A stretch of 64,000 nt of DNA from Sympetrum striolatum (taxonomy: Eukaryota > Arthropoda > Insecta > Odonata > Libellulidae). Position numbers and translations under genes: made by a program. Numbering within the stretch: position 1 is the first letter of the stretch; the number at the start of each line of letters is the position of its first letter. This document shows, piece by piece, positions 12,542-24,959 of the stretch. A model generated the notes under the pieces. The model searched no databases and was not told where the DNA came from. It worked only from the letters and a program-made list of their open reading frames with translations. The stretch lies in the NCBI GenBank assembly GCA_947579665.1, contig CANPUZ010000076.1:1-64000 (forward strand), written 5' to 3'.

Positions 12542-13248
12542 TATTATGTAATGCAATTGAATGACTCCTAAGACGAAGACAGGGAAAACTGCAATTTATT
12601 GTTAGAAACCATTATTGATCCTACGCTAGTATGTATAAGGCGTGCCTCGTACACTTTGGGAATATCGAATACCCTATAAGAGGTATCCTGATTTCTAAAA
12701 CAAAAAATTAAACGATCAGAAGATGATAAATTCCAGCGGAAGTTACTGAAAACTGATAAGTATATCCACCATCACATAAATATTGGTGATTTTAGATTTG
12801 GATTCACCTTATTCTCACAGATTTCCAACACAATATTAATGACCTAAATAACTTCATCGATATTATGCATTCCTATGCTTAAGTTATAAATTTAAAACCA
12901 GCAACATATTTTACAATGCCAAGCAAGCCGATGCTGCAATATCTGAAAGGTATTCTCTTAAAAGAACAGTGAGCAGGTGATTGATGGGATAGTACCCGAC
13001 ATTGTTCTATTAGTTCATCGATGGCTAAGAAATATGAAAATGCTATTTGCGTGTTCTACGCCGAGTGAAATCAAGACTAATATCCTTCTTCACTACAGAC
13101 TCAAACAGACATAACGCAAACAAAACAAAGATGTTTACAATGTAGAAGATCATTTACGAAAAAAAGACCTTGAAAAAGTGAAAAGACATGAACGTTAAAA
13201 TGGCTTTAACGTCTACATCATTTTAAAAATCTTAAGAATGGAAGTAAT

Positions 13249-13507
13249 TGAAATTTACATTTACATTTACATTTAAACCCTGCAATCCGCCAGTGGCGCG
13301 TGGCAGGGGGTGTAAGACACCAAAATACCTATCTAATCTGGAGAGCTATTTGCTTCTCTAATACTTCGCGGAAAAAATGACCAAAAGTAGCTATCTGTCC
13401 TGGCAACTACTTCCCTGTATCGCTTTTTTGTTTTCTCTCGAAGGTCGCGTAGGAATATAACTGGGATGACAATATCTGTTATCTCCTCCCCGAAATCGGT
13501 GAAATTT
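13249..13507 (-). mobile_element. 5'-truncated CR1-like LINE 3' fragment with 8-bp TSD
   Basis: TGAAATTT flanks the insert (13249-13256 and 13500-13507). Reading the minus strand, the insert encodes the last residues of an ORF2, RYREVVARTDSYFWSFFP, almost the same as the end of the larger element at 59829-61004 (RYREVIARTDNYFWSFFP). It then has a short 3' UTR with the shared CACCCCCTGCCA and CTGGCGG motifs and a tail of TAAATG repeats. Confidence 0.8.
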
Positions 13508-16500
13508 GAGGAAGCCTAGACCTTGAGGTGATTCCTTTATTTAATATGCTTCATTTCTGCTTTCAAGAAAGGAGGAAGTGAAAGTAAGCTCAAATAAATG
13601 AAAAGGGAAAAAATTAAAATCTGAAACTGGACTTCAAAGGGAATGCATGGAAGAGAAAACGGAATGACCTAATATTCCTTTATCACGGCGAAATTGTTTC
13701 CGCGTTTAAAACACCTAATTTCGCAATGATCAAGGAATAGGGAGTCATCCATGGCAATAACCTTTGTGATCTAAGTATACAATTATGAATTTACGAATCA
13801 GATATAAGGCAAGTTGATGAGATAAGCAATAATAAGACTAATCATTTATTAACGAATAAAAATATGGGAAAGTAAAACGCCTTCAAAAATATAAAAAGAC
13901 GAAACGTTCAGGTATTTAAAAATCATAAAGCCTGTTTAAACTAAACAATTGCGTAATATAAAATGTCATTTAGAAAGAACTAACGTATATTGGGCATCAG
14001 GAAGACTCCGTTTGATTATCATTGGTCGTGGGCACATTCAATGTCACATCCGAGACACCTAGAATAGATAGAATGCACTTCCTCAAAACTGGAAATAAGA
14101 AAGAAACACAAATTAATTAAGTGTTGAACAATTATTAACAGATTATATTGTGCAAAGTATGTATAAGAGCGAGCAGATGGCAGTAGCTCATACTCGGATT
14201 TCCTATGCGAAGTCACATGACCAAACGAAGATGTTTTGGAACTACAACTTCGATATTGGGAACAGTTAATTAATCTCGAAATAAAATTTAAAATATTACT
14301 TAGAGTACTTCCCCCCCTTTATGATTATATATAATAATTTATATGATAATATATGATTTCTCGAAGCAAAATCACATAAGAATGCTTCAAACGATCAAAG
14401 CTCGTAAAATAAAATTCGAATGTTTATTCAGATCCTTTCGGTAAATGACCGTTCAAAGTATCCGTGAAAATACTCAGGTAATTATACCATTAAATATTTC
14501 CGATAGCCATCTTGGGCAATCAAGTTGAACTAATATAAGGGAAGCCACACATCTTAGACTTCCATTGGATTTCAGATTAAATAATAAATAATACATTCGA
14601 AATAATTTATCCAGCTATCCTAGACTCAAAAATGAGAATAAGAACATACCAATGCAGCGACGAATGTCTATCCGATATTCAGAAACTACACAGACGAATA
14701 TGATGGACGATAAAACGAATTAGAAATTTAAATGTAGTTGATTTGATTCTGGTGTATAATATCCATTACTGAATTTTAACGAATTGTGATGTTATTGCTT
14801 TCTGCACACAGTCCTGCTGCCGTATAATTGAGTATTCAAATCAATTCTAAAAATGATGAATCTAAATACTATTTCTGCTTAAAAATACTTCGAGCTTAAA
14901 TGCGAAAAGCAGGGCTATTGAAGGCCAAGGACAAAAGGAATCTGAATCAAACGCTAAATTTACTTTAATTCAACGTAAAGGAAAAATAAAGATAGCTTGG
15001 ATGCGAAAAAAGCTGACTTAACTGCTAATGTCACAGCTGCAAACACTTCGTCTGATCACTCGCATAGATGTTTATCATAAGGATCGAAATATATTTTCAA
15101 CGTTGTAATAAACATTCAGATAATAATCCACGGTAATTAATGATAATGCGCGTACTTAACTAATGAATCGGATCCCAGGAAAGTCCACGAAAATCTTGAC
15201 GTCATGAATCAATCCCAAATTTGATAAATATATACTTCTCGAATAAAATCAATCAAACAATAATTAAGTTATACTTTTAAAATGTTTCGCATATGCTCGA
15301 ACCTATTGCCTGTACTTACAATTCAAAAGTAAACGGTTTTCCGGTAAAATAAGACCAGCAGCAGCTCTTCACTGAGTGACGTCTCCGAAGTAACTGAAAT
15401 TTAAAACTTTAGAAAAAAACGTTGAAACAAATACTGCACTGTGATTGGTCGAAAATCAACTTCTAGTTGAAACCCTTGTTTTCTTCCTACTGTTAACTGT
15501 TTTCATAAGCTAGATTATTCATCAAAATAAAATTTATTTAAGCGCAAAACAATTTAATTTACATTTAGAAATTATTGGAAGATTTATTTTAATTTAATAT
15601 TCTTCGATGAGAATACGTGTAGATCTCCCATGGGATGCGTTAATTTTCGAATAAAAAAACTGTTTACCTATAATATTAATTTACCAATAATTATTATGAA
15701 AAAAGGACCAGATTGAAAATATATTAAATACTAAACGCAAGTAACGTTATTCATTTCGCTAATAATTGGCAATAATGTAACGAAGGAATGCGAGTAACGA
15801 TCTACAAAATCAAATTGGAATATAAACTTCTGAATTATAATTAAAATCAATGATATATTTATAGTAAAAATGTAAAATTTCCATCGAAATTGGGAATCAT
15901 CTTTATTTTAGACAAATAATAACTCACATATTATATAGTTTTGAAACCTCAGAATACTTCTCTAACGTTTAGACATGAGTAAAGATATCTGTGATGTTAT
16001 GATTCTAACAATTAAGTTTTCTCCTTAAGAGAATCATTCGAAGGTATGATATCTCTTCTTTTGAAAGCACAATTATGCATTAGGAAATTAATTCAAATTA
16101 CATATAATCACGTCCTGATTTGTTAACTATTTATGGTCAATAGTAAGCTAAGAAATTTGGACTACAAGTCAGCAAGATAAAGCATAGACATTGCAAGCAA
16201 CAGAATTTGGGTGTATTATTCATTTAAGAATGCTTAAATTCTTCTCTTTACAATTCCGTCCGAAGACATGTCAGTGTTTTCAGCAACGAATTGCTCCTGT
16301 TATCTCAGGTTCGGTGTCGTCATAGGTATTCAAGGTTTTAAGAAAACCAAAAATTACTTTATTTTACATTAAAAACGTCACCATTAAAATGATCAACATT
16401 GATTAAAACTATACAAATGAAAATTGCTGATGATATATCAGCAAACTGTTGATGATAAGAGATGATGCGAAGGAATGTTTCTTACTGGTGATCATTGAAA

Positions 16501-18905
16501 TATTTCGAGGACGTCTACAAACTTTTTTAAAGTGTCGGCCCTAAGCTTGCAGTAAGTAACATGTTAGATACGACTGATTTATAGAGTTAATGATGAGATA
16601 AAATAAAATCCAAGGAATGAACAACTTACGATTTTTCCTCATGTAATTTGAATTCGGAATATCACGTCTGAATTCTATTATTTCAATCAGTATCTCTTCG
16701 TATTCTTATAGATGTTCCTATCTCTTTTCGATTGAATTTCATCACGAATCATACTTCCTGGATTCACGAAGCAAGACACATATGCAGTGTTATAACTGAC
16801 ACACTTTTCACAAGAACAAATATCTCCTTTGGCAATAAATACTTAAAATGCCCACGTATTTCGTTTCGTTCCACTGGTAGCACAATTTAACATAGGAAGG
16901 AAAATGTGGAAGTCACCTTCAAAATTCGAGCACATGGCATTAAGGCAGAGTTGAGAACGGCGGAAGTCACGTAATCAGATGACGAAGTGTAACTTTTCGT
17001 TGTTCAGAAATATCTATACCCACAATCCTTCTAAATTGCGCCCAAAATTCGTCACAATGGCCTCCATAGAAGTGTCATTTCGTTGTGTGCGAACTTTAAA
17101 AGAAAATTATTAGTTATCAGAGTGAAAATGTTTCCACAGAGTGCTTTGTATTTGGTTCTCCGTGAAATAACAAGGTCAGAATAGTTGTCCTAAATTTTTT
17201 ACGCTATAGTCTGTGAATATTCGTCGAGAAGTGATTTGTACGAGTTGGAATCTCAGTTTTATGACCAGTGCCATTTTCGAAAAGTGAGTAGAAGTTTTTC
17301 TGTGATGACAGTGCTCCGTAGTGCTTATAGTTTATAACTTTTTTCCGAGAATAGTAGTGCTTATAAAAGTAAAGAGGACACGAGTATTCCATCCGCATAA
17401 CACGATGTCTATCGCAAAGGAATGGCTAATGCTCCACATCAACAAGATGGACGAAAAGTATTGAATTGAACTGGTGCTGGAGGTTAATGTGTGCGATATT
17501 CCATTGCATGGCTTACATCAGGCACTTATATTACAAGAATGTGAAGGTAAGTGCTACAATTCCATAGATGAACGTGTTGTACAATTTTTTGCACAAAAAT
17601 AAGTTGAGTAACTAAAAGTCGAACGTATTCACTGAAAGAGTTTAAAGTTTGAGAGTAAGTGCAAAGACCCAGCGAATCCATCAAGTTATTTAACAATCAT
17701 TGCATCTACTTGGAAGCTACTAAAAAGTGTATTTAAGTCAATTTACAAGTACATATAAATAAATTACTTTGAATCTTGCTTAGACATATCTGCCTCTTAA
17801 CCCTTTCATTAATTAATACTCTATTCAAATTCGTCACTGCGAACGCTGTATGAATAATGTAACTTCTTCACCGATAGTCAAAGAATTCTTTTAAGAGGAA
17901 TAATATGCCTACTTAGGTAATATGTTAAAGTTGGTAGTTTACTGGAAATAATAATAAAAAGAGGAAAACTATACCATAGCCTCTTTCACCAATGCACACG
18001 AACCTTGAAAGAATTTTGAAGCTGTAAACTTTGGCATACTGTTTGTCAAAGAAAGGAATTCTTGGGTTCCTCAATAGCTTCTTATGACAAGACCTGAGAT
18101 AACCGAAGGAATTCGGAATTGAAAACAACGAATGTCTTCGGCTGGAATTGTAAAGAGGGAAATGTGGAGATTCCCAAATGAATAATACGACAAATAGAAG
18201 TCACAAAAATTCCCACTCTGCAATCTCGCTCAATAGAAATCCACACTTCTTAGCTTCTTCTTGTCCATGAGGAATATAATGTTTTGGATGTAATTATATG
18301 TAATGTGACTAAATTTCTGAAACCTAGCAAGTTGATTTCCTAAAGAAAAGATTAAGTATTATAGCTTTGAGTGGCTCGTTTGGAAGGGATTATTGCTAGA
18401 TGCATAACAACGCATGCATCTTTCTTCACATCTCAGAAAGGTATTCCGAGGTTTCAAAAGTAAACCTTATATCTGTAGGCCTAATATATAGGTTATTTCC
18501 TAATTCGATGAAATTTTAACACTTTTACTGATTTTCCCTCATTTTCAACTACATTTTAATATTCGGATTTAATATTGCAGATCGTCCCTCGCATTCCTGT
18601 TTCATTTATTTTCTAAGTTTTTATTTTATAACGGGAAATTATACAAAATAATTAGCAAATTATTAGTATGTTAATATCTTTGGTAAACAGTATTTTATCT
18701 CAGAAATAACGAATTCCAGGGGACGGGAAATCTATGGGAATTATAATCAAGGAATTTAGAAGTTAAAGTTAATCTTCCGATAATTTTTAAATTTAAATTA
18801 AATTGTTTTGCACTTAAATATATTTTGTTTCGAAGAATATTATAGTTTATGATAATTATTAACAGTATGCGGAAAGAAGGGGGTTCAACTGAAAGTTAAT
18901 CATCG

Positions 18906-18978
18906 ACCAATCACAGTGCAGTATTTGTATCAACTGTTTTTCGAAACTTTTGAACTTCAGTTGCTTCGAAGACGTCAC
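18906..18978 (+). promoter_or_regulatory. Promoter of right gene copy: CCAAT box, initiator, CRE-like site
   Basis: ACCAAT at 18906-18911, an initiator-like TTCAGT at 18956-18961 and a CRE-like GACGTCAC at 18971-18978 are all conserved in mirrored position in the left arm (ATTGGT at 15444-15449, AACTGA at 15392-15397, GTGACGTC at 15377-15384). Spacing of about 50 bp between CCAAT and initiator suits a polymerase II promoter. Conservation between arms is seen; promoter function is inferred. Confidence 0.4.
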
Positions 18979-19166
18979 CAAGTGAAGAGCTGCTGCCGGT
19001 CTTTTCCCCGGAAAACCGTTAACTTTTGAATTGTGGCAGTACCATAACTTCGAAATCAGGTATATGCGAGCTTGCGAAATTTCTGACTTTGACTTCATTA
19101 TTACTTCATTAATTTTAATCGAGGAGAATAAATTAATTTAATTAGAGAATATTTCCTGTCGTCAAG

Positions 19167-19202
19167 ATTTTCGTGGACTTTGCGGGGGATCTCCTATATT
19201 TG
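19167..19202 (+). CDS. Candidate 36-nt micro-exon
   Basis: Flanked by GTCAAG acceptor and GTAAGT donor, it reads 12 codons, IFVDFAGDLLYL. The left-arm partner (15194-15159) reads IFVDFPGIRFIS in the same frame. Family unknown. Confidence 0.4.
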
Positions 19203-19296
19203 GTAAGTCTGTGCATAATCATAATTTACTCTAGATTATGTTTCTATAAAAATATCATTTCGATCTTTATAATAAACGTATTTTGTGGGTGACGAG

Positions 19297-19325
19297 ATAA
19301 AGTGTTTGTAGCTAAGACATTGGCA
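19297..19325 (+). CDS. Candidate 29-nt micro-exon
   Basis: Bounded by an AG and a GT that align with an AG and a GTTAAGT in the left arm (near 15012-15045). The shared open frame reads KVFVAKTLA here and EVFAAVTLA in the left arm. Confidence 0.3.
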
Positions 19326-20583
19326 GTTTCGTCGGCAATTTCTCCTATCAATATTACTTTTATTTAACCTTGACTTAAGTAAAGCAAACGTTTACAATTC
19401 AGGTTTTATTTAATCAAGCCTGATTTCCGACTTTAAGCTCGGGAGTTTTCGTCAACGGAAGTCGTTTTAAGAGTTGCAATTGCTCGAATTGATTTAACAC
19501 TCAAATATATTTCATTGAGACTGTGTATTTCAAACAAAAATATCGCAGATCAATAGATGCCAATCAGAGATATTATCTGCCGGAATCAAACTGGATTTGC
19601 GTCAAATCATAATTTCATCATCCATTTCATAAATGTTAAATTTCCATCTTCCTATCCGTCTTTAAAAATTTGATTCAAAAATCAACAAATATGTAATCCT
19701 TAATAATATGTGGATATTCGTTTGCGCTGAATTGGTATATTCTTATCGTCGTATTCAAATAAAGAAAAGCTAACTAAATTATTTCGAAATCAATCAGGTG
19801 TACTTAATCTTACAATCTAAAGACCAATGTCAATTAACGGGTTTTTTTAATTGAATTACAACTAAGTTTTTTCCTATCCGTTAATTTTTAAATTATTAAT
19901 TCCGGCAAACCGTGCTTTCGACATAAGATACAAATATAAGTTGCATGTAATACATGGATAATACCATAGAGTAACTATGTTATATATGTTTTGTATAGTT
20001 ACTTTATGATAATACGTAGATACTGATCGCGTCTTAATGAGAGTGTTTGTTTTTTCACCCTCTAATCATGACAAGTTATTAGTTAGGAATTCATTATATT
20101 AAATTTAACGCATTTCTATTGGACATCTGCTATTATATTTTTGTTTTAAACAGAACTACTGAATTTAATTTCGGAAGTTTTATTGATATTATTTTATAAT
20201 TATTTCAGTAAATAGGAAATATTGGAATGAGATTTGAATTGAAATTGACAATCATTTACCTTTTTTAGCATTATTTTTATTCAATTAATATTACATTTTC
20301 AATCCGCTTAAATGTTTTCCTTAGCATTTTAAACATTGATTGAACAAATTGGCTAAAGTATTTTTTTCTTAGATGCCTTTATTTTAGTAAAGGTGTATCT
20401 GTTTTTGACATTGACTAAATATATTGTTTTGAATCCCGAAGAGATAACGTCTTCGATTGTGTTATCAGACCTCGTCTACGACTTCGTATATTAACTTAGA
20501 GCGATCGGTGTCTGATTCATGCGTCGTGCAATATTTTCTGTGGATAGTGAATTATTCGATTCTTTCTTTTTTCTACTTTTAAG

Positions 20584-20677
20584 GGAATGAATTCTGTCGC
20601 TGTTAGATGATGTGGTGTCTCAGGCGTAATACTGAAAGTGCGTTCAACGAAGGAATTCTCCCGGATGCCCAATACTG
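20584..20677 (+). CDS. Candidate exon, first of two related exons, with in-frame stop
   Basis: Acceptor TTTTAAG and donor GTCAGT bound 94 nt. Aligned with the related exon at 22426-22538, the conserved frame reads VSGVILKVRSTKEFSRMPNT near its end, but a TGA lies upstream at 20608-20610. An alternative acceptor CTCAG at 20618-20622 would avoid the stop. The exon leaves one nucleotide, which fits the two-nucleotide start of the next block at 21217. Confidence 0.3.
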
Positions 20678-21216
20678 GTCAGTGCTTTCAAAATACTATC
20701 ATCTATCATGTTGCACTTAGTTTAAACCGTTGTTTTCTCATTTATTGGAAAACTTGAGCGATGTAGATTTGTAATTGCATATTACTTTGTCTATATTTAT
20801 TCGTTTATAAATTATTAGTCTAATAGAATGTGTATAAATCATCAACTATACTCATATTCGATTTATAAATTAATTATTGATTGCATAGACGACAAAGATT
20901 ACGATAGTTTGCAATGGATGACTCCGTATTTATTAGCATTTCGTACTTAGGTTTTGCAATCGTGGAAACAATTTCGCCGTGGTGAGAGCGAATTCTATTA
21001 TGCAATTGTATTTTCCCTTTCATTCCTTCCCTTTTAACTCTAGCTCCAGCTTTCAGTTTCTTCCCTATTCATTAACTTACCTTCACTTTCTCATTTTTTG
21101 TAAGCAGAACTCATGCTTGTTAAGTAAAGGAATTCGGAAACACCTCAATCTTTAGTCCTCCTTAAATTTCAATCTCTTCCATAGTTAAGATTTTTAAAGT
21201 GATGTAGCCAATAGAG

Positions 21217-21251
21217 CCATTTTCGCCGTCATGTCTTTTAACGATTTCAAG
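21217..21251 (+). CDS. Candidate 35-nt micro-exon
   Basis: AG before and GT after. After completing a split codon it reads IFAVMSFNDFK. The left-arm partners read ILTFMSFHFFK (13203-13169) and IFNISSFHKFN (about 10327-10295), and the second right-arm copy reads HTFHKFK (22859-22879). The shared pattern is S/T-F-H/N-x-F-K/N. Confidence 0.4.
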
Positions 21252-21579
21252 GTCTTGCTTTCGTAAATGATCCCCGACATTGTAAACAACTATACTTAAT
21301 TTTGTTAGCGTTATTTTTTCACCAGTCTGTATTGAAGCTAATAAGAATAAGGAGAATTGTCTTTATAGCACTCGCCGTAGCGTATTCAACTAGAGTTTCA
21401 TAATTTCTTAGATATCGATGAACTAATAGAACAATGTCAGTTAGTATGTTGACCCTTGTTTCTGATCATTCCTCCTCCTCCCTTCTTTTTTAACAGATAG
21501 AGAATCCTTTTCATTTGTTGCATCTTTGGCTTCCTTGAAATTGTTAAACACTTTGTTTGTTTAAAATTTATAACTTAAG

Positions 21580-21605
21580 CATAAAAACGCATTAAGTCGA
21601 TGAAG
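21580..21605 (+). other. 26-nt exon-like block, first of three in the right arm
   Basis: CTTAAG acceptor and GTTATT donor bound a 26-nt block. The same length recurs at 23200-23225, 23637-23662 and, in the left arm, 12852-12877 (27 nt at 9844-9870). Four of the five are open in one frame with the pattern I/M-x-x-H/Q-x-x-D/N-E; this copy has a TAA. Only this copy keeps an obvious GT donor, so exon status is uncertain. Confidence 0.3.
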
Positions 21606-22425
21606 GTTATTTAACTCATTAAATTTACTTTTACTGTGGTACCTTCGGCTTCAATGACTCTAATAAAGGAAACCACTTTTATAAAGAAATTATCTACCAT
21701 TAAAATCATCAATAGTTTAGTATTTCTCGATATATTTATCCGTTTTCAGTAACCTCAGCAAGAATCTATCAATGTATGATCATTTATTGTTTTTTTTTGC
21801 TAATCAGATCAATTCTGAATATTTGATTTTCGTAGTTTACGAGGCGCGACTAATCAATGCTAACGTAGGATTCATTCATGTTTTATAACAATAAAATGCG
21901 GTTAAATGGATTTGTCGTCAATAATCTCTACTCTCAAATAACATTTTTATCGCAAAGATTTCTCCGTTAGATTGTGTCTCCGCCGTAGTCATGAAATATT
22001 AATCAAATTAGAACTATAGTAAGTTACAACTTATAAGACTACTCAACGCAACGAAATTGAGCAATATTTCCTTGATTTCATTTTCACGAGTAATATTTTT
22101 GCATTACGTAATATTTTTATTCATAAAAAATTATTTTGTGAATCCAAATTATTATTATGAATTGGAATTCCATAAACAGCCTTTAGTGTTTTATGTTAGA
22201 TACATTTCAGTCAACATATCTCTGCTTTTTATCCCAAATGAATTGATTGTAATTCCGAAGCGATATCTCCCAAACTTCTTCGATTTTGTATCGTACCTTG
22301 TCTTAAGACATTAAGATCGGTAATAACATCTGCTTTCTTTGATACACGCATCGTACTATATTTTCCGTAAATATTGAATAACCTGCTTAATTTATTCACG
22401 TTTTTTTCTTTTTTCATGTTTTGAG

Positions 22426-22538
22426 GGAGTTCGTTCCATCTATTCCGGGTGATGATTCTTCCGTGTGTCTCGGATGCAATAAAAAACGTTCCTCCAGCGA
22501 AGGGTCATCAAATGAACTCTTCCGGATTCGCAATAAAG
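22426..22538 (+). CDS. Candidate 113-nt exon
   Basis: Acceptor TTTTGAG and donor GTTAGT. The frame best conserved with the left arm (12081-11982) begins after two nucleotides and includes ILPCVSDAIKNVPPAKGHQ, against ILPVVSDAIKNLPLAKGYQ. A second frame is also open, so frame choice rests on conservation. It ends in phase 0, matching the phase-0 block at 22859. Confidence 0.45.
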
Positions 22539-22858
22539 GTTAGTACTTTTAAAATTATATTTTAACCTAATAGTACGCCATTATTTAGTTTAAAACGTTG
22601 CTGCATGATGTTTAATGAGCGGATCATCTCTTGTAATTTTAACAACGCAGTACGTTTCCAATTCCTTACGTGATTGAGTTTCAATCTTGATTTCGCTTGT
22701 ATCATATTCTTGAATAGAGCTAACTAAAGATCCCTGACTTACGTGGAGTCACTTTTATATTTATTTATAATCAAAGTTACCGATCGCCGATTCACACATC
22801 GATTAATGAATAATTAGATGACGAAGATTACTACCACGGATGAATCCTTATTGTTGAG

Positions 22859-22879
22859 CATACTTTTCACAAGTTCAAG
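22859..22879 (+). CDS. Candidate 21-nt micro-exon
   Basis: AG-bounded start and GT after the last base; reads HTFHKFK in phase 0, following naturally from the exon ending at 22538. Second copy of the block at 21217-21251. Confidence 0.35.
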
Positions 22880-23917
22880 GTCTTTTTCTTCATTTATAAT
22901 CTCTGACACTGAAAACATCTTTAATTGAATTTGTTTCCTATATTGTTCCAAGAGTCTGTAGTGAAGCTATGGCGTGAGGTTAGGCTTGAATAACTCCTCT
23001 TCTTAGCTTATGTAATTACTGTTTTATAAATTTTTAGATATCGATGATCTCATAGAAAAATTCGGGTAGCATATCTATCCTTTTTCCTCACTAATCCCAC
23101 TGCCTACTGTTCGTTTGTGATGGATAGATAGTTAAAGTAAGTTTGCACTACTTTGCATTGTACGATACGTTGCCGGTTAACAATAATTTAAAACTTAAGC
23201 ATATGCATACATAAAGACGACGAAGGATCATACAGATGATTAGTATTGTTTTAATTGTGGATCCTTTAGCTTCAATGAATTCAATTGAAATTGAAAATTT
23301 GTAATCATTATTCGGATTTGTAGCTATATTTATCCGTTAACTTCCGCAAGAATCTCTAATTTTATGATTCTTTATTGTTTTTCCTTTGATCTCAGAGTAA
23401 ACTTTAAAGGATATTCAACTGTCCCATAGATCATGAAGCACGCCTGGGTATTGTTAAAGTAGAAATAATTAATGATTTCCAATAATGTTTTTTACTTATT
23501 AGTCTGAATTCATTATTTAAGTAATCAATCACTAATCAGACAGTTTGATTAAGATGAAGAGAGTTTCTTAAAGTTCACGCCGTTTTGAACTCCTTGGCAT
23601 TTCATATTTGCGGCTTTAAACAATTTCCAACTTAAGCATGTTAATGCAAAGAAATAACGAAGGAGTTTTAAGACGTTAATATCGTTTTTGATGAGGTTTC
23701 CCCAGCTTCATGCACTGCAGTGTAGGACACCCGCAATTATGATAACAATGCATCGTAAAATCTCCCAAGCTTTCGGCATTTTTTGAATTTCAAAATTTTC
23801 CTCTTAAATTCCTTTGTCGCTTTAGTGGAGAAAAATACCCATATTTTTAATCGCATTGTTAAATTTATAATTTGTGCTCTACTCGACGGACAAAATGAAG
23901 CCTAACTTCGTTTTCAG

Positions 23918-24042
23918 GTTAAATAATAAAAATCAATTTATTATCAAAAAAAGCACAATACAAAAATCTTCGTCGGTTAAACTTTCATGTATTCAATATC
24001 ATAAATGTTCTTCGCACATACCTGTCGCTTTTATTTGTTCCG
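23918..24042 (+). CDS. Candidate 125-nt exon
   Basis: Acceptor TTTTCAG and donor GTAAAT. The frame reads LNNKNQFIIKK and onward. The left-arm partner (about 9635-9480) keeps the acceptor and reads MFNKNQFVKKN but has lost the donor GT. Low-complexity, lysine- and serine-rich; no family recognised. Confidence 0.35.
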
Positions 24043-24341
24043 GTAAATCACGCTTATTATATATTCAATTAGGTTTTATATAAATTCATCCTAAATGTGG
24101 TATAATATATGTACCTCAATTAAAATATTTAGTAAAGATACATAATAGCGAAATAGGATAATTTCTCCAATTTCACATTTTGCTTATTGAGTTTATACGA
24201 TAAATAATATTGCGTTATAACAAACATGCAATTCGCTGTAGTTCTTAGCGTGGCCTCCGCTTATACCGTTCCCGGATTACGTTACCGGAGTTGACGTGAA
24301 TGTGTTGTCATCGACTATGTTTTGTTCTTGGTGAATAATAG

Positions 24342-24495
24342 ACATGTTATTTTGCCTCGAGGAACGGCGTTGGAGGACATCTTCAGGAGACTGAGTTCGA
24401 AGTCCGACGAGGGATGGCGTCTGCGTCAGGATGAATTTTTACCGGGGAAGAGCAAAATAAACACTTCCTTGAGGAATAAAAAACGTGACTTATGA
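24342..24495 (+). CDS. Candidate terminal exon
   Basis: Follows an AATAATAG acceptor. One frame is open for 50 codons to a TGA at 24493 and includes ALEDIFRRLSSKSDEGW. A second frame starting DMLFCLEERRWRTSSGD stops at about 24393 and is also conserved with the left arm (9410-9255), so the frame is unresolved. Confidence 0.3.
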
Positions 24496-24959
24496 AGTGA
24501 AGTGAAAGTGAACCGTGAAGTTAACTTATTAACTTAACTATTTATTGAATCACACTTTGAACAAATCAATGGACTTATTTCTACTTATATCATTTAACCA
24601 TTATTAAGTTTTTTCTTCAATGGACTCATGGTGATGCACGTAAAAGAACAATTTGTTGTTATATTTCATTCATCAATTATGTGTTTATTCCATTTTCAAT
24701 GATGTTACTCCTTTATTTATCAACGCATAAAATTATCAATTATATATTTTGGTCCATCTCCCCAATCTTTCTGATTCTTAACGAATTTGGAATCTATATA
24801 CTATATATGTATATATAATCTTCATTATGTATTTATAACTGTCATGTAAGGTGATTATTTGAGTATGTAATTATTTATGTATGTAACTATCAATGTATTA
24901 ATTTTGTATTTTGCTCAAAAGAGCATACACGGGCAGAGAAGAGGGGCAATAGGCCTCAT

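Larger units (their letters stand above)
8690..15450 (-). pseudogene. Left copy of a multi-micro-exon gene, damaged
   Basis: Running leftward from a CCAAT box (15444-15449) and an initiator-like site (15392-15397), exon-like blocks appear at about 15395-15320 (donor GTAAGTA), 15194-15159 (donor mutated to TTAAGT), 15050-15012, 14081-13985, 13203-13169, 12877-12852, 12081-11982 (donor GTAAGT, acceptor lost), 10327-10295, 9870-9844, 9635-9480 and 9410-9255. An AATAAA lies near 8810 and again near 8690. The order matches the right arm. Lost splice sites and stops suggest a pseudogene. Protein family not recognised. Confidence 0.4.
8330..16330 (-). repeat. Left arm of a large diverged inverted duplication
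   Basis: Blocks here match the reverse complement of blocks in 18050-25235 in mirrored order. Pairs include 16260-16330 with 18060-18150, 15340-15480 with 18880-19030, 15159-15194 with 19167-19202, 13169-13203 with 21217-21251, 11982-12081 with 22440-22538, 9241-9410 with 24345-24495, and 8640-8850 with 24935-25060. Midpoints of inner and middle pairs cluster near 17.2 kb and those of the outermost pairs near 16.8 kb, consistent with small insertions and deletions. The left arm also holds a SINE (12408-12527) and a CR1-like fragment (13257-13499); the CR1-like insertion site is empty in the right arm. Confidence 0.75.
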
